From: Methylobacterium iners
GTDB taxonomy: Bacteria > Pseudomonadota > Alphaproteobacteria > Rhizobiales > Beijerinckiaceae
Reading direction: 5' to 3'
NCBI RefSeq assembly: GCF_022179305.1
Contig: NZ_BPQP01000048.1
Span: forward strand, 1-64,000
DNA: 64,000 nucleotides
Below, in pieces: positions 35,943 to 45,700 of this stretch. The stretch's first letter is position 1, and every line of letters starts with the position of its first letter. A model generated the notes under the pieces. It saw only the letters and a list, made by a program, of their open reading frames with translations. It was not told the DNA's origin and ran no database searches. A program made the position numbers and the translations under genes.

Positions 35943-36740
35943 ATGCATTGGCAAAACCGCCTTAGACACGAGCGGGACGGGGCATCTAGGAGGTATCCCG
36001 TCTGTCCCGCTCACTCCCTGACAAGGCGTTCCAAAACAACTCGTCAAGGCGCCTCGGGACCGCGGCATCGCGGCTGCCCAGTTCAACAGAATTTGGAAAG
36101 AGATTAGCGACGGCAAGCGAAACGCTGCTGTAAAGGCAGCTGGTTACCAGGTTCTTTTTATAACTAACAAGAACATCGTCAACCGATAGAGAAAAATGGA
36201 CCAGTCCGTTAGCGTTGTGGCGCTCTCCTGACACCGGCTGCCGTCATGTCCAGGGTGGATGACATCGCGGACACGCTACTTCAAGCCAAGCCCGACACTA
36301 CGTCGTGATGGCTCTGGATGGCAGCCTTAAGGTCAAGCCGTAGCCCCTGCTGTCCTCAAAACTGATCATAGCTTCTGGCGTGATCGCCTTCTTAATCTGC
36401 GCAGGCGTAGCTTTGGCGGCCGGACTTCCACAAGAAGCGGAGACTTTGTACAGGCTGGCCAATCTTGTGTGGACGGACAGGTTCAAGTCTCGCAGGTTGG
36501 GATGGCGGCACGTGGTTGTTTGACACGAAAGCCGAGACAATCTTGGCCTTAGCTTTGCTGAATAACTTCTGCTTCTGTCCGCTCAGCCATCGCGCACCTT
36601 ACCTGCTGGCTGATCGGCATCGTCTAACAAATGGTGATCCGGGATCAACGGCGTGACGTTGACCTCCGTGCGACGGATTCGGCATTTAACTGCCGGACCG
36701 TGCAGGGCAAGCGCCTTGCGCTGGGCATGCAGCAGGTCCT
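35943..36740. other. Decayed DNA between IS3 remnant and methyltransferase
   Basis: Apart from the MucR-like remnant at 36298-36426, no gene is supported. A minus-strand frame at 35986-36234 (82 codons) has a Ser/Val-rich composition and no clear ribosome site. Confidence 0.4.
36298..36426 (-). pseudogene. Remnant of a MucR/Ros-family regulator
   Basis: This stretch translates as AAKATPAQIKKAITPEAMIS followed by FEDSRGYGLTLRL. It matches the intact MucR-like protein at 59995-60570 (KATPAQIKKSITDEGLISFEDGKAY in pieces), whose LKRHL DNA-binding segment should follow. Here the match fades before that segment and a stop occurs. Residues before Ser39 of the surrounding frame are unrelated. Only about 35 residues survive. 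Confidence 0.7.
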
Positions 36741-37808
36741 CTACGCACGCTCGACTTCGAGGTACCCGATGACCCCCGAGGCATCTTCCGTGTAGGCGAT
36801 CTTCCGGACCTCTGCCGGTACGAGTTCCCTCGCGAAATCCTCCACTTCCTGCCGCGTCCTGTAAAGAAGATACCAATCCATGAAGACTTCCATGTAGGCC
36901 TCCTCACGGACGCCCCATAGGAAGTTAGGGATCAGGAGGCGCCCACCCTCGTTTAGGTGGTCGAAGAGGACACGGGTGAGGCGTGCCGCAACCTTTTCTT
37001 CGAGGTAGTCATACAAGCCAGCGGCGTACACCAAATCGAACCGTCCAAGATCCGTCTTGCCGGCCAGGATGCTCCGAACATTGACTTGTTTCGTTTCGAC
37101 GGCCGCTGAGATCGATGTGCTGTACTTGTCGACGGTCGCGAGGCTCAAAGGATCCTGATCGATCGCCAACAGGCGACCGACACGCCCCTTCCTGAGCGCC
37201 ATGCTCAACTCTGCTTCACGAAGATGGCCGCTGGCCACAGCCAGGATGGACGGCGCCTCGCGGCGGTCGGCGGCCTCGTCAATCTTCGCCGCCAGGATCG
37301 AGCGCCGGGCACGAACGGCCTCGCAGGCCGTCACGTCGACGGTCAAGGTCATTACCGTGCGCCCAGCGTCCGTTGCGGCCTCCCGCGCAGCCGTCGCTGC
37401 CGGGTGCCGGTAGACGAAGTCCAGAAGCCCTGCATCACCCGGGTAGCCCCGCGGCTTCGTGAACGAGTGGCGGGTGAAAGGACATTCGTGCACCAGTCCT
37501 GCAACGGCGTGTCCGCGGGCTGCCGGAAGGACCGCCTCTCGCCAAGTCTTGTCGCTGAACGTGTCCTTCAACAAACCTAGCAAGTCGATAACGGCATCCG
37601 TTACCTTCGTGTAATCTTGCGCCGTCCCAAGCTCGAGGATCGCGTCGAAGGCACGACCGACATCATCGGCCACGACAGGGTGCAGCGCTTCTGACACCGT
37701 TGCGGCGAAACGCTTTCCGGCTGCATCCGGGTAGGCGTATTCCCGGAGCGACGCGAACGCATTCAGGCGATTGTGCGCACCATTCAGTGACGCTGCCCCC
37801 GCTGCCAT
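36741..37808 (-). CDS. Class I SAM-dependent methyltransferase, PhcB-like
   Basis: A 355-residue protein. After a helical N-terminal region comes CPFTRHSFTKPRGYPGDAGLLDFVY, a stretch I associate with PhcB-type methyltransferases that make 3-hydroxy fatty-acid methyl ester signals. A Rossmann-like SAM domain follows (APSILAVASGHLREAEL, LLAIDQDPLSLATV, RFDLVYAAGLYDYL, LNEGGRLLIPNFL). AAGGAAACTGAA precedes ATG 37808. A TTAA-N7-TTAA box lies about 55 bases upstream. The substrate is unproven; neither PhcS nor PhcR is adjacent. It is divergent from a GGDEF-EAL gene. Confidence 0.7.
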   Translation of the reverse strand: MAAGAASLNGAHNRLNAFASLREYAYPDAAGKRFAATVSEALHPVVADDVGRAFDAILELGTAQDYTKVTDAVIDLLGLLKDTFSDKTWREAVLPAARGHAVAGLVHECPFTRHSFTKPRGYPGDAGLLDFVYRHPAATAAREAATDAGRTVMTLTVDVTACEAVRARRSILAAKIDEAADRREAPSILAVASGHLREAELSMALRKGRVGRLLAIDQDPLSLATVDKYSTSISAAVETKQVNVRSILAGKTDLGRFDLVYAAGLYDYLEEKVAARLTRVLFDHLNEGGRLLIPNFLWGVREEAYMEVFMDWYLLYRTRQEVEDFARELVPAEVRKIAYTEDASGVIGYLEVERA

Positions 37809-38202
37809 TTCAGTTTCCTTGAGCCGGCGGAGGCACGCCCTCCCGCAACAAGCTTTACCTTAACGAATGGTTAAGCTTTGTCCAGGGACGGGCTTGGCAG
37901 CCCGTCGTTTCGAGCCGGCTTCGTCTCAAGGCAGCTGGTGGGAGACCATGCACATCATTCGGAGTTGCCGCGCCGGCGGGCGTTCCAGTACGACCATCGG
38001 CTTAAGCGCTCCCTTGTCGCTTGATCTGAGCGGCCGCTCGCCACAGGCAGCTTCGGCCGGCCGGGACATCCGGAGTGACGCTTCGGCGGCATCCAAGGCC
38101 GACCGACGATCCGCCGGCCGCGGATGCGTGACCCGCGTTCTCTTGGGTTAGGAGTTTGGACAGCCTTTGCGGGTAGTCGTGGCGCAACAACCGAGAGCCG
38201 CG
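37809..38202. other. Divergent intergenic region
   Basis: 394 bases between the methyltransferase and the GGDEF-EAL gene. It holds a CtrA-like box at 37860-37874; the rest shows no gene. Confidence 0.5.
37860..37874. promoter_or_regulatory. CtrA-like box TTAA-N7-TTAA
   Basis: TTAACGAATGGTTAA fits the TTAA-N7-TTAA consensus known for the alphaproteobacterial cell-cycle regulator CtrA, and is embedded in a wider near-palindrome (AAGCTTTACC...GGTTAAGCTTTG). It sits 52 bases upstream of the methyltransferase ATG. Binding is inferred from the match alone; such AT-rich boxes are rare in this GC-rich window. Confidence 0.4.
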
Positions 38203-40185
38203 ATGAGTACAGCAACAGTAGATCTGCTCGATCTGGAACTGGGCAAACGCTGGTTCGAGCGGCGTTCGCCTCCATTACATGCAGCATTCAAGGCGCATCA
38301 CTCGCAGGCCGTGCGGGCCGAGATCGCAAGCGCATGCACCCTCGTGGGCCTCTTGTACGTCGCCTTCGGTGCGATGGACGCCCTCTTGATCCGGGACATG
38401 CTGCCCTACGTTCTCACGCTGCGCTTGTGCATCGGCGTGGTTTACGTGGGTGGAATCCGCTTGCAGGCTCGGCATGGGGTCGACGCACGCATCCTTGAAC
38501 TGCAGTGTTCCCTCGGAATATATCTTGGCTTCGCGGCGTGGCTTTGTCTTGCAGCGCAAAGCAGCGATACGGAAAACATCCTGTATTACGCGGGATACGG
38601 CCTCATATTTATGCTGGTAGCCAATCTATTTTTCAACTTTCGGTTCGAAGTTGCCCTACTGTCATCGGGCCTCATAACACTCACTTTTCTGGTTTGGGCC
38701 TTTACATTTACTGATGATCAAGATTACTTTGTGTGCTTCGCATCCCTATACATACTTAGTTTCGTTCTAACAGCTTTTCTGAACTTCAAGCACAATCGAG
38801 AGCGCTATCGCGTGCACTTGAACGCTCGCAGGGCAGACCTGCGTCAGCGCGAGGCGGTCCTTCGTGGGGAAGAACTCTTTCGGTTATCAACGACAGACGC
38901 GCTGACCGGCTTGGCGAACCGGCGCGCGCTTGATGATGTCCTGCAGGAACTCTGGCACGGGTATGTGACGACACATCATGCGTTCGGCGTGATCTTGATC
39001 GACGTGGATTTCTTCAAGCTGTACAACGATCGCTACGGCCATCAGCAGGGAGACCAATGCCTGGCCGCAGTCAGTCAGGCGATGCGGTGCATCGCGGAGC
39101 CTCATGGCTACGCCCTTGGCCGCTTCGGCGGCGAGGAGTTCGCCGTGATGTTCCAAGCGGACTCCGCGCGACAGGTCGTCATTTTCGCGGAGGAGGTCCG
39201 GCGAACGGTCGAGGCGTTGCGGATCCCGCATTCGGCGAGGCGCGATCAGTTCTCCATGGTCACGGTCAGCGTAGGAGCAGCGTTCTCGGCGGATGTCGCA
39301 GGTGAGAAGCCCGAGCGGACGATCACGGCGGCTGACCTTGCGCTCTACGTCGCCAAGGAGGAGAGAAACCGCATCCACCTGTATGACCAGCGGATGCATG
39401 CTGCCGATGCCAACGACGATGTAACGGCAGAGTTGCTTCGGTCGGCCGTCAAGGAGGGCTTGGTCTCCGTGGTGTTTCAGCCGATCGTTGACGTGAGATC
39501 GGGTCGCATCTGGGCCGCGGAGGCGCTCATGCGTCTGAAGGATCGGCATGGTCGAGCGATATCGCCCGACAGGTTCATACCGCTGGCCGAACGCACCGGG
39601 GCCATCCATGAACTGGGCGAGTGGATCCTGCGCGAGGCCTGCGACCTCCTCGCGAACGAGCCCTCGCTGCCGGTCGTCAGCGTGAACGTGTCTGCGAAGC
39701 AGATCTGTGATGCCGGCTTCGCTGATGCCGTCGAGGCGATCGTGCGCGCCGCGAAGATTGAGCCGGCGCGGCTGGCTCTCGAGATCACGGAGGGTGGACA
39801 GATCAGCGGCAACCCCGAGGTTTCCAGGTTAATGGGTAGGCTGTCCGCGATTGGCATCCGCGTGTGGCTCGATGATTTCGGGACGGGGTTCGCGGGTTTG
39901 ACCTGCCTAAGTGAACTACGATTTGATATGGTCAAGATTGATCGGTTTTTCGTACAGAACTGCAACACGTTACGCGGTGCAAAGCTGTTAAAGAACATCG
40001 TAGATCTCGTCGGCAGTTGTGCGCAGAGCACCATCGTTGAAGGGGTCGAGGAGGCTGAGCAAATCGAGCTCGTCACGTCCTTTGGGGTGGAACTGTTCCA
40101 GGGGTATCACCTGGGTCGTCCGATGCTGAAGCAGGAACTCGTGAGTAGGCTGCAGGGCGAGGCCGAGGCGGCATCGGCCGCCTGA
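38203..40185 (+). CDS. Membrane-bound GGDEF-EAL protein
   Basis: A 660-residue c-di-GMP turnover enzyme. About six membrane helices fill residues 45-200 (LVGLLYVAFGAMDALL to LYILSFVLTAFLNF). The diguanylate cyclase domain has RFGGEEFAVMF, so the active site is intact, but the usual RxxD inhibitory site is replaced by EPHG. The EAL domain shows AAEALMRL, SVNVSAKQ, LEITEG, DDFGTGFAGL, KIDRFF and VEGVEE, all as expected for an active phosphodiesterase. ATG 38203 is preferred to a TTG at 38167. Either activity could feed or drain the signal for BcsA and the PilZ proteins; direction is unknown. Confidence 0.93.
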   Translation: MSTATVDLLDLELGKRWFERRSPPLHAAFKAHHSQAVRAEIASACTLVGLLYVAFGAMDALLIRDMLPYVLTLRLCIGVVYVGGIRLQARHGVDARILELQCSLGIYLGFAAWLCLAAQSSDTENILYYAGYGLIFMLVANLFFNFRFEVALLSSGLITLTFLVWAFTFTDDQDYFVCFASLYILSFVLTAFLNFKHNRERYRVHLNARRADLRQREAVLRGEELFRLSTTDALTGLANRRALDDVLQELWHGYVTTHHAFGVILIDVDFFKLYNDRYGHQQGDQCLAAVSQAMRCIAEPHGYALGRFGGEEFAVMFQADSARQVVIFAEEVRRTVEALRIPHSARRDQFSMVTVSVGAAFSADVAGEKPERTITAADLALYVAKEERNRIHLYDQRMHAADANDDVTAELLRSAVKEGLVSVVFQPIVDVRSGRIWAAEALMRLKDRHGRAISPDRFIPLAERTGAIHELGEWILREACDLLANEPSLPVVSVNVSAKQICDAGFADAVEAIVRAAKIEPARLALEITEGGQISGNPEVSRLMGRLSAIGIRVWLDDFGTGFAGLTCLSELRFDMVKIDRFFVQNCNTLRGAKLLKNIVDLVGSCAQSTIVEGVEEAEQIELVTSFGVELFQGYHLGRPMLKQELVSRLQGEAEAASAA

Positions 40186-40470
40186 TCCTCTTGCCTCGTG
40201 TTCGTTGATCGCCAGCGGATCCAGGCTGTGGGGCGCGACCAACATCTTAAGCCGGAAGGTGCGGGCACCGAACCGAGCCTCGAGCTGGTCGAGGACTTGC
40301 CTCTGCGCACGCCAGTCGGCCTGCCGGATCGTGTCGCCGAAGGGGGACTCGTCCGGCCGGGTCACGCCGGGTGGGTCCGGCGGGAGCCGTGTGGTCCGAC
40401 GGGCATCCTCGCAACCGCCCACGGCCAACAGCATCGCCGCCAGCAACAGGGAGCTTACGGCCACCCTCAT
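39988..40470 (-). CDS. Putative lipoprotein overlapping the GGDEF-EAL gene
   Basis: Starts with a clear lipoprotein signal (LLLAAMLLAVGGCED; Cys20). The start overlaps the upstream secreted-protein gene by ATGA, which supports a real gene. Residues to about 95 (VLDQLEARFGARTFRLKMLV) look coding. The remainder runs nearly 200 bases antisense through the end of the GGDEF-EAL gene and is probably not the original C-terminus. I read it as a lipoprotein whose 3' end was replaced by rearrangement. Confidence 0.5.
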   Translation of the reverse strand: MRVAVSSLLLAAMLLAVGGCEDARRTTRLPPDPPGVTRPDESPFGDTIRQADWRAQRQVLDQLEARFGARTFRLKMLVAPHSLDPLAINEHEARGSGGRCRLGLALQPTHEFLLQHRTTQVIPLEQFHPKGRDELDLLSLLDPFNDGALRTTADEIYDVL

Positions 40471-41792
40471 CGCTTGGCGCGATCCTGCTTGAGGTAGTTG
40501 CCGCCGTTGATGACGAGCAGGCGGTCCGAGCCATGCTCAGGAGCGAACAGGCTGAGGCGCTCGCTGCGGCCGTCATCGCCCAAGAGGGTGAGCGCATGCC
40601 CCATCACCTCGTAACGGCCCTCCTCGAGGAGACGCTTGTTGCTGCCCGCTAGTCCGGTTGTGCCGGTGCCGGTGTCGGTGGACGAGGAGAAGCCCACGCC
40701 GCCGGTGCGGCGGAAGCGTCCGTCGCGCGAGAAGGAGAGGGTGCGCTCGACCGCGATGCTGCCGGATGAGAAGGCACCCGACCCGCTCTGGGCGAAGAGG
40801 TAACGCCAGGTGCCCTCGAACGGGCTGCCCTCCGGCAGCGGCGCGATGCGCCGGTACTCCGCCTCGCCGATGACGAGGTCCTCGCCCTTGCGCGTGAGCG
40901 GCTTCTCCTCGCGCGAGAGCATGCCGAAGCGGTTCTCCACCTCGGTGAGCTCGATGCGCTCGGCTCCGCGCATCCAGCGACCGGACAGCCGATAGGTGCC
41001 GCAGTCGGTCGGGGTCGCGCGACAATGCTCGGCGAGGGTGAGGCCATCCTTCGGGATCTCGCGGCTGTAGAGGCCGGAGGGCGCAAACATCATGATCTCG
41101 TTCTCGGCGTAGAAGTCCGTGCCGCCGAACGGATTGGGTCGGATGCCGGTGCTGAGGTGCGTGTAGGTGCCGTCCAGACCACCACCGTCCTTCGGCGGCT
41201 GCAGGGCGAAGGGACGGTCGTCCGGACCGGGCCGCAGGGAGCGCACCACCGCCTCGAACTCGGCCTCCACGGGCTTGGCATCGTCACTCGACAGCTGCAG
41301 CGTGGTCAGCGAGAGGAAATGATGCGCCCTCGGGCTGCCGACGCCGACGAAGACGCCATCGGCGCGCACCTCGTTCGGCTGCCCTTCGTTGGCGCGTCCG
41401 CAGCAACGCCGCTCGAAGGCGAAGGCATGCCCGTTCACCGTCACGCCCGTGCCCTTGGTGATCGGCTTCTGACGGGCGAGGGCCTTGAGGCCTGCGACGT
41501 AGCCCTGGAACGCGGTCGGGAAGGGGGTGTTGGGCGCCGTCGGCTTGGTGATCTGGATGAGCGCCGCGCCGGGCCGGCGCCTGCCCTGTGCTGGATCAGA
41601 CGGTAGTGTCTTCTGCAGGATGACGCCGTCGCTGAGATCCTTGCGCGTCCAGCCCTCCGCGGAGCCTGGGAGAAGGAGCGTCATGCCGTAGATCGTCGTT
41701 GCCTCGGTGGCATGCACCCGATCTTCAGGAAGGACGAACCCGAGGACGAGCGTGGCCGCGACGGCGGCGCACATGGACCAACGCTGACCCAT
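40467..41792 (-). CDS. Secreted protein of unknown function (441 aa)
   Basis: Signal peptide (MCAAVAATLVLGFVLPEDRVHA) followed by a large beta-rich periplasmic protein. Its first half handles a GMTLLLPGSAEGW motif. The second half has repeats such as GTYTHLSTGI, GTYRLSGRWMRGAERIEL, GTWRYLFAQSGSGAF and GRYEVMGHALTLLGDDGRSE, resembling lipocalin-like strands. ATG 41792 was chosen because the signal peptide follows at once. Coupled to the downstream lipoprotein by 4-base overlap. Function not recognised. Confidence 0.75.
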   Translation of the reverse strand: MGQRWSMCAAVAATLVLGFVLPEDRVHATEATTIYGMTLLLPGSAEGWTRKDLSDGVILQKTLPSDPAQGRRRPGAALIQITKPTAPNTPFPTAFQGYVAGLKALARQKPITKGTGVTVNGHAFAFERRCCGRANEGQPNEVRADGVFVGVGSPRAHHFLSLTTLQLSSDDAKPVEAEFEAVVRSLRPGPDDRPFALQPPKDGGGLDGTYTHLSTGIRPNPFGGTDFYAENEIMMFAPSGLYSREIPKDGLTLAEHCRATPTDCGTYRLSGRWMRGAERIELTEVENRFGMLSREEKPLTRKGEDLVIGEAEYRRIAPLPEGSPFEGTWRYLFAQSGSGAFSSGSIAVERTLSFSRDGRFRRTGGVGFSSSTDTGTGTTGLAGSNKRLLEEGRYEVMGHALTLLGDDGRSERLSLFAPEHGSDRLLVINGGNYLKQDRAKR

Positions 41793-42139
41793 GCCTCGAT
41801 GACCTCTCCCGTTCGAGTGTACTGAGCCGGTGATTGCCAAGGTGCGTGCCCAGTACTCCCTCATTTTTTACCTGCAAACTTCCGACCCTGTGTGACCGGC
41901 GTCGCCCAGGCAGCACGACATTGCCAACCTTGTTGCCTTCGGCAGGTCGCCGGACCGGACGTGTCCGACTGAGGCGCTGCAACCCCGGCTTGGCGGTCTG
42001 CTGGCGCTACCACGCGTCCGGGGTCATTAAGCGATTTTCGCCGACAAAACGGCGTCTGTCTCTCCCACGTGAACGCGGGGCACCTTGGCAGCGACATCTC
42101 TGCCCTCTAGGCAGCCCCGATCACGTGGGAGAGCATGGC
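41793..42139. other. Divergent intergenic region
   Basis: 347 bases separating the secreted-protein gene from the small membrane-protein gene. The plus-strand open frame here is Arg-rich and not conserved-looking. Nothing else seen. Confidence 0.4.
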
Positions 42140-42490
42140 ATGATCATCTGGTCTGGCTGGGGCGCGCTGACCGCGCTGATTGCAGGCGCAGCCCTTTTCG
42201 GCAGCATCTTGCTCGATCCCGCCCTTGCGCGACTAGGGGTGCCTACACCAACGGGCGTCGTTCTCGTCTGGGTGGCTGCGGCCGTTCTGAACTGGATCCT
42301 CGGTACCCGTCTGAACAACCGGCCAGGACGCGAACTCGTCGATCCTCGCACCGGGCAGGTTGTCGTTCTGCGCCCTCGGCACACCCTGTTCTGGATCCCG
42401 ATGCAGTACTACTCCGTGCTGCTCCTGCTGATAGGAGCGCTCGCCGTACTCGGCTCGCTCGGTGGCGGCGTGTCACGAACCCGGGTCTAG
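42140..42490 (+). CDS. Small inner-membrane protein (116 aa)
   Basis: ATG 42140 has GGGAGAG upstream. Membrane helices at about 5-27 (ALTALIAGAALFGSILL), 38-58 (GVVLVWVAAAVLNWILG) and 93-112 (YSVLLLLIGALAVLGSL) flank a hydrophilic loop with NRPGRELVDPRTGQVVVL and HTLFWIPMQYY. The loop sequence DPRTGQVV weakly recalls the DPVTG motif of the microproteins at 46994 and 58822. Family unknown. Confidence 0.75.
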   Translation: MIIWSGWGALTALIAGAALFGSILLDPALARLGVPTPTGVVLVWVAAAVLNWILGTRLNNRPGRELVDPRTGQVVVLRPRHTLFWIPMQYYSVLLLLIGALAVLGSLGGGVSRTRV

Positions 42491-42765
42491 GGTGTGATGC
42501 GGCGCGCCGACCAACCCAGAGTTCTCAGCCTGCAGGACGCAATTGACGTGCACGTTCGAGAGTCCGAGCGCATCGGCGAGATCGAAGGCCGCTCGTGAGC
42601 CGGGCTCATCCCACAGCTGGCGCCACGACCATGGACAGCATCAGGCATGGCCTGAGTTGCCTGCGCATGCCGTATGCTCTGGAAGCCTCGACGCTACGCT
42701 CCGGCGCATCGAGTAAGGTGAGAGCGTCGGCATCAGTGTCCTCGACGAGATCCTCGTCGAGGAGC

Positions 42766-45700
42766 TTACATCATCGACCTGTTGTTTGCGGAACGGGTTT
42801 CTTGAGAATGCCTGCTGTCCGGACTCGTAGACAGCCACTTGTTCAATGCCGTGAATAGTACGTCTCGCTTGAACGGTTTGCCGACATGGTCGTCCATCCC
42901 GGCCGCCAGGAACTGACGGACTTGCTCCGGCAGAACGTTGGCCGTCATGGCGATAATCGGTAGCCGTGTTCCTGGTCGCTCGTTTCCACGGATGAGCCGC
43001 GTTGCAGCAAGGCCATCCATACCCGGCATCTGCACGTCCATCAGCACGAGGTCGTAGCGCTTCGCCTGAACCGCCTCGACCGCGCTCGCGCCGTCGCCGA
43101 TGACATCGACCCTGTAGCCGCCGGACTCCAGGACCAAGCGCGCAAGTTCCTGATTGATCTCGACATCCTCAACGAGGAGCAGATCCCTCCCTTCGCTGGC
43201 GCGGTCGATTGCCTTGGCGCCAGGAATGTGAAGCTCCGCGACCAGCCTCGTCCGCGGTAGGACCACCGTGAACCAGAACGTCGAGCCGCAGCCCTCGTCC
43301 GAGAATACCCCGATCTCGCCGCCCATCAACTCGACCAGGCTCCGGCAGATCGCCAGCCCGAGGCCCGTGCCCCCGAAGCTGCGGTTGATCGCGCTGTCCG
43401 CCTGGCTGAACCGCTGGAACAGACGGGCCTGCTTGTCCTTCGGAATGCCGATGCCTGTGTCGCTGACGGAGAACCGGAGGCGCTCGCCCTGATACAGGCT
43501 GGCCTCGTGACGTACGCTCAGCGCGATGTAGCCCTCGTGGGTGAACTTGATCGCGTTGTTGAGAAGGTTCAGCAGGATCTGGCGCAGCCGGGCCTCATCG
43601 CCGAGATACGCCGACGGCAGCCTCGCATCGATCTTCACCTCGATGTCGAGCGGTTTGTTGCGGATCGAGCCGCGGCCGATCGAGACGCAGTTGTCGACGA
43701 GCGCGGCCAGGGCGAATGGCCTCTGCTCCAGCTCAATTGCGCCGGACTCGACCTTGGCGAAGTCGAGGATGTCGTCGACGATGGTCAGGAGCGCCGCGCC
43801 CGCCGACTGCACCAATTTCGCATGGCGGCGAACGTCGCCCGGCAGGTCCGCCTCTCGATCGATGATGAGGCCGGTGAAGCCGATGACAGCATTGAGCGGC
43901 GTGCGGATCTCGTGGCTCATCGAGGCGAGGAAGTCGGTCTTGGCCTGGCTCGCCTGGTCGGCGCGCGCCTTCGCGAGCTCGGCCACCTCCTTGGCATTGC
44001 GCAGTTCGTCGGCATGCCTCTGGCGCTCCGACACGTCGCGGATGGCCGTGATGATGCGAACGTCGCCCTCAGTCTGCACGTACTGGAAGGCGGCCTCGGC
44101 CCAGATGTAGGCGCCGTCCTTGCGCTTGAGCCGGTAGATGACCGATCCAGTCGATCGTTCGGCGTTCAGGCCGCGCGTCGTGGCGAACACCGTCGCGACG
44201 TCGTCCGGGTGGATCCACTCGCGCATGGAGATCGCGTGCGCCTCCTCCACCGTATAGCCGAGCATCGCCGTCACGGCCGGCGAGATGTAGGAGCGTTCGC
44301 CGTTGGGACGGCCCAGCACGATGAGGTCCGAGCCGTGGTCGGCGAGCAGGCGGTAGCGGGCCTCGCTTTCCTTGGCCGCGCGCTCTGCGATCCGCAGGTG
44401 CGTGATGTCGCGGGCGCTGGCGAAGATGCGACTGATCCGACCGTCAACACCACCCTCGCGCAGCGGCACGTGGATCAGTTCCCAGGTCTGACCATCCTGA
44501 GCGCTCGACGCCCCGTGCTCGTAGCGCATCGGCTTGCCGGCAGCGAGCGTCCGCTCCAGGTCGGCGCGTGCCCTCGCGGCGGCGGCGGCGGGCAGCACCG
44601 CCTCCAGCGTCCGCCCACAAACGCCATCGGCTGCCACACCGATCGCCTCCGCCGCGCGCGGATTGAGGTCTTCCAGCGTGAACGAACCGTCCAGCCCGAC
44701 CTGATGCACAAACAGCAGGTCGGTCGCATGATCGAACAGCCCGCGAAACAGCGTCTCGGCCTCGCGCGCCGCATCCTCGGCGCGCGTCAGGTGCGTGATG
44801 TCCGTGAAGGTCTGGAGTACGCCCCCGTCGTCGAGCGGCACCGTCCGGATCTCGAGGACGTGGCCGTCGGCGCTGCGGCGTTGGCAGCGGACGTCGCTGG
44901 AGCGGCGGTCGTCATCCAGGTGCCACGCCGACTTGGCCTCGCAGATCAGGGTACCCCAACGGCGCGCTTGCCGCTGATGCTCCCGGACGAGGCGGTAGCT
45001 CGGCCCCGACGCCATCAGGTCGTTCGGCAGTTCGAGGAGCTCGCTAGCCCGCCGATTGGATACCGCAACGTGCCCATGAGCATCGACCAGGATCAGGCCC
45101 TGGTCCATGTTGGCGAGCGTCGCCTCAAGAAGCGTGGTCTTGCGGCGAAGGTCCATCTCGACGGCATGCAGACGCGTGACGTCGCGCGCGATCGCCACCA
45201 GCCGCTCCGGAGCGCCGTCCACGCCGCGGATGGCGGTGATCAGCACGTCGACGTGCAGCACGTTGCCCTTGCCGGTCAGGATCGGCGCCGTGAACCGCGC
45301 CGGCACGCCGGAACGAGCGAGCTCGACCATCTCCGCGGCGAGGCCACGCGTCTCCTCGGGCCACATCTCGACGAACGACTTGCCGATGACTGCATCGACG
45401 TCGTCGACCTCCATGAGGCACTGACCGTTGCGGCTGATGAACTCAAGGTGGCCCGACAGGTCGAGCACCTTGATGCAGTCGCCCGAGCCGTCGATGACGC
45501 CGCGCAGGAAGGTCTCGCTGTCCCGCAGCGCCCGACCCGCCTCGACCAGCGGCTCGACGAAGATTTTGCGTCCGGCAAGCCAGATCGCGCCGGCGAGCAG
45601 CGCGCTGATCGCCAGGAACAGAAGGCCCGAGCGGAGGATGGCCGCGTCGATCGGTGCCAGGACGGCGCCGCGGTCGAGGCTGACCATGAGCCGCGCCCCG

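Noticed and set aside
35986-36234. 82-codon minus frame starting MSGERHNANGLVHF
   Set aside because: No ribosome site or recognisable motif, in a region of decayed DNA.
42497-42598. 33-codon frame starting MRRADQPRVLSLQDAID
   Set aside because: Coding-like composition but no ribosome site or second copy to support it.
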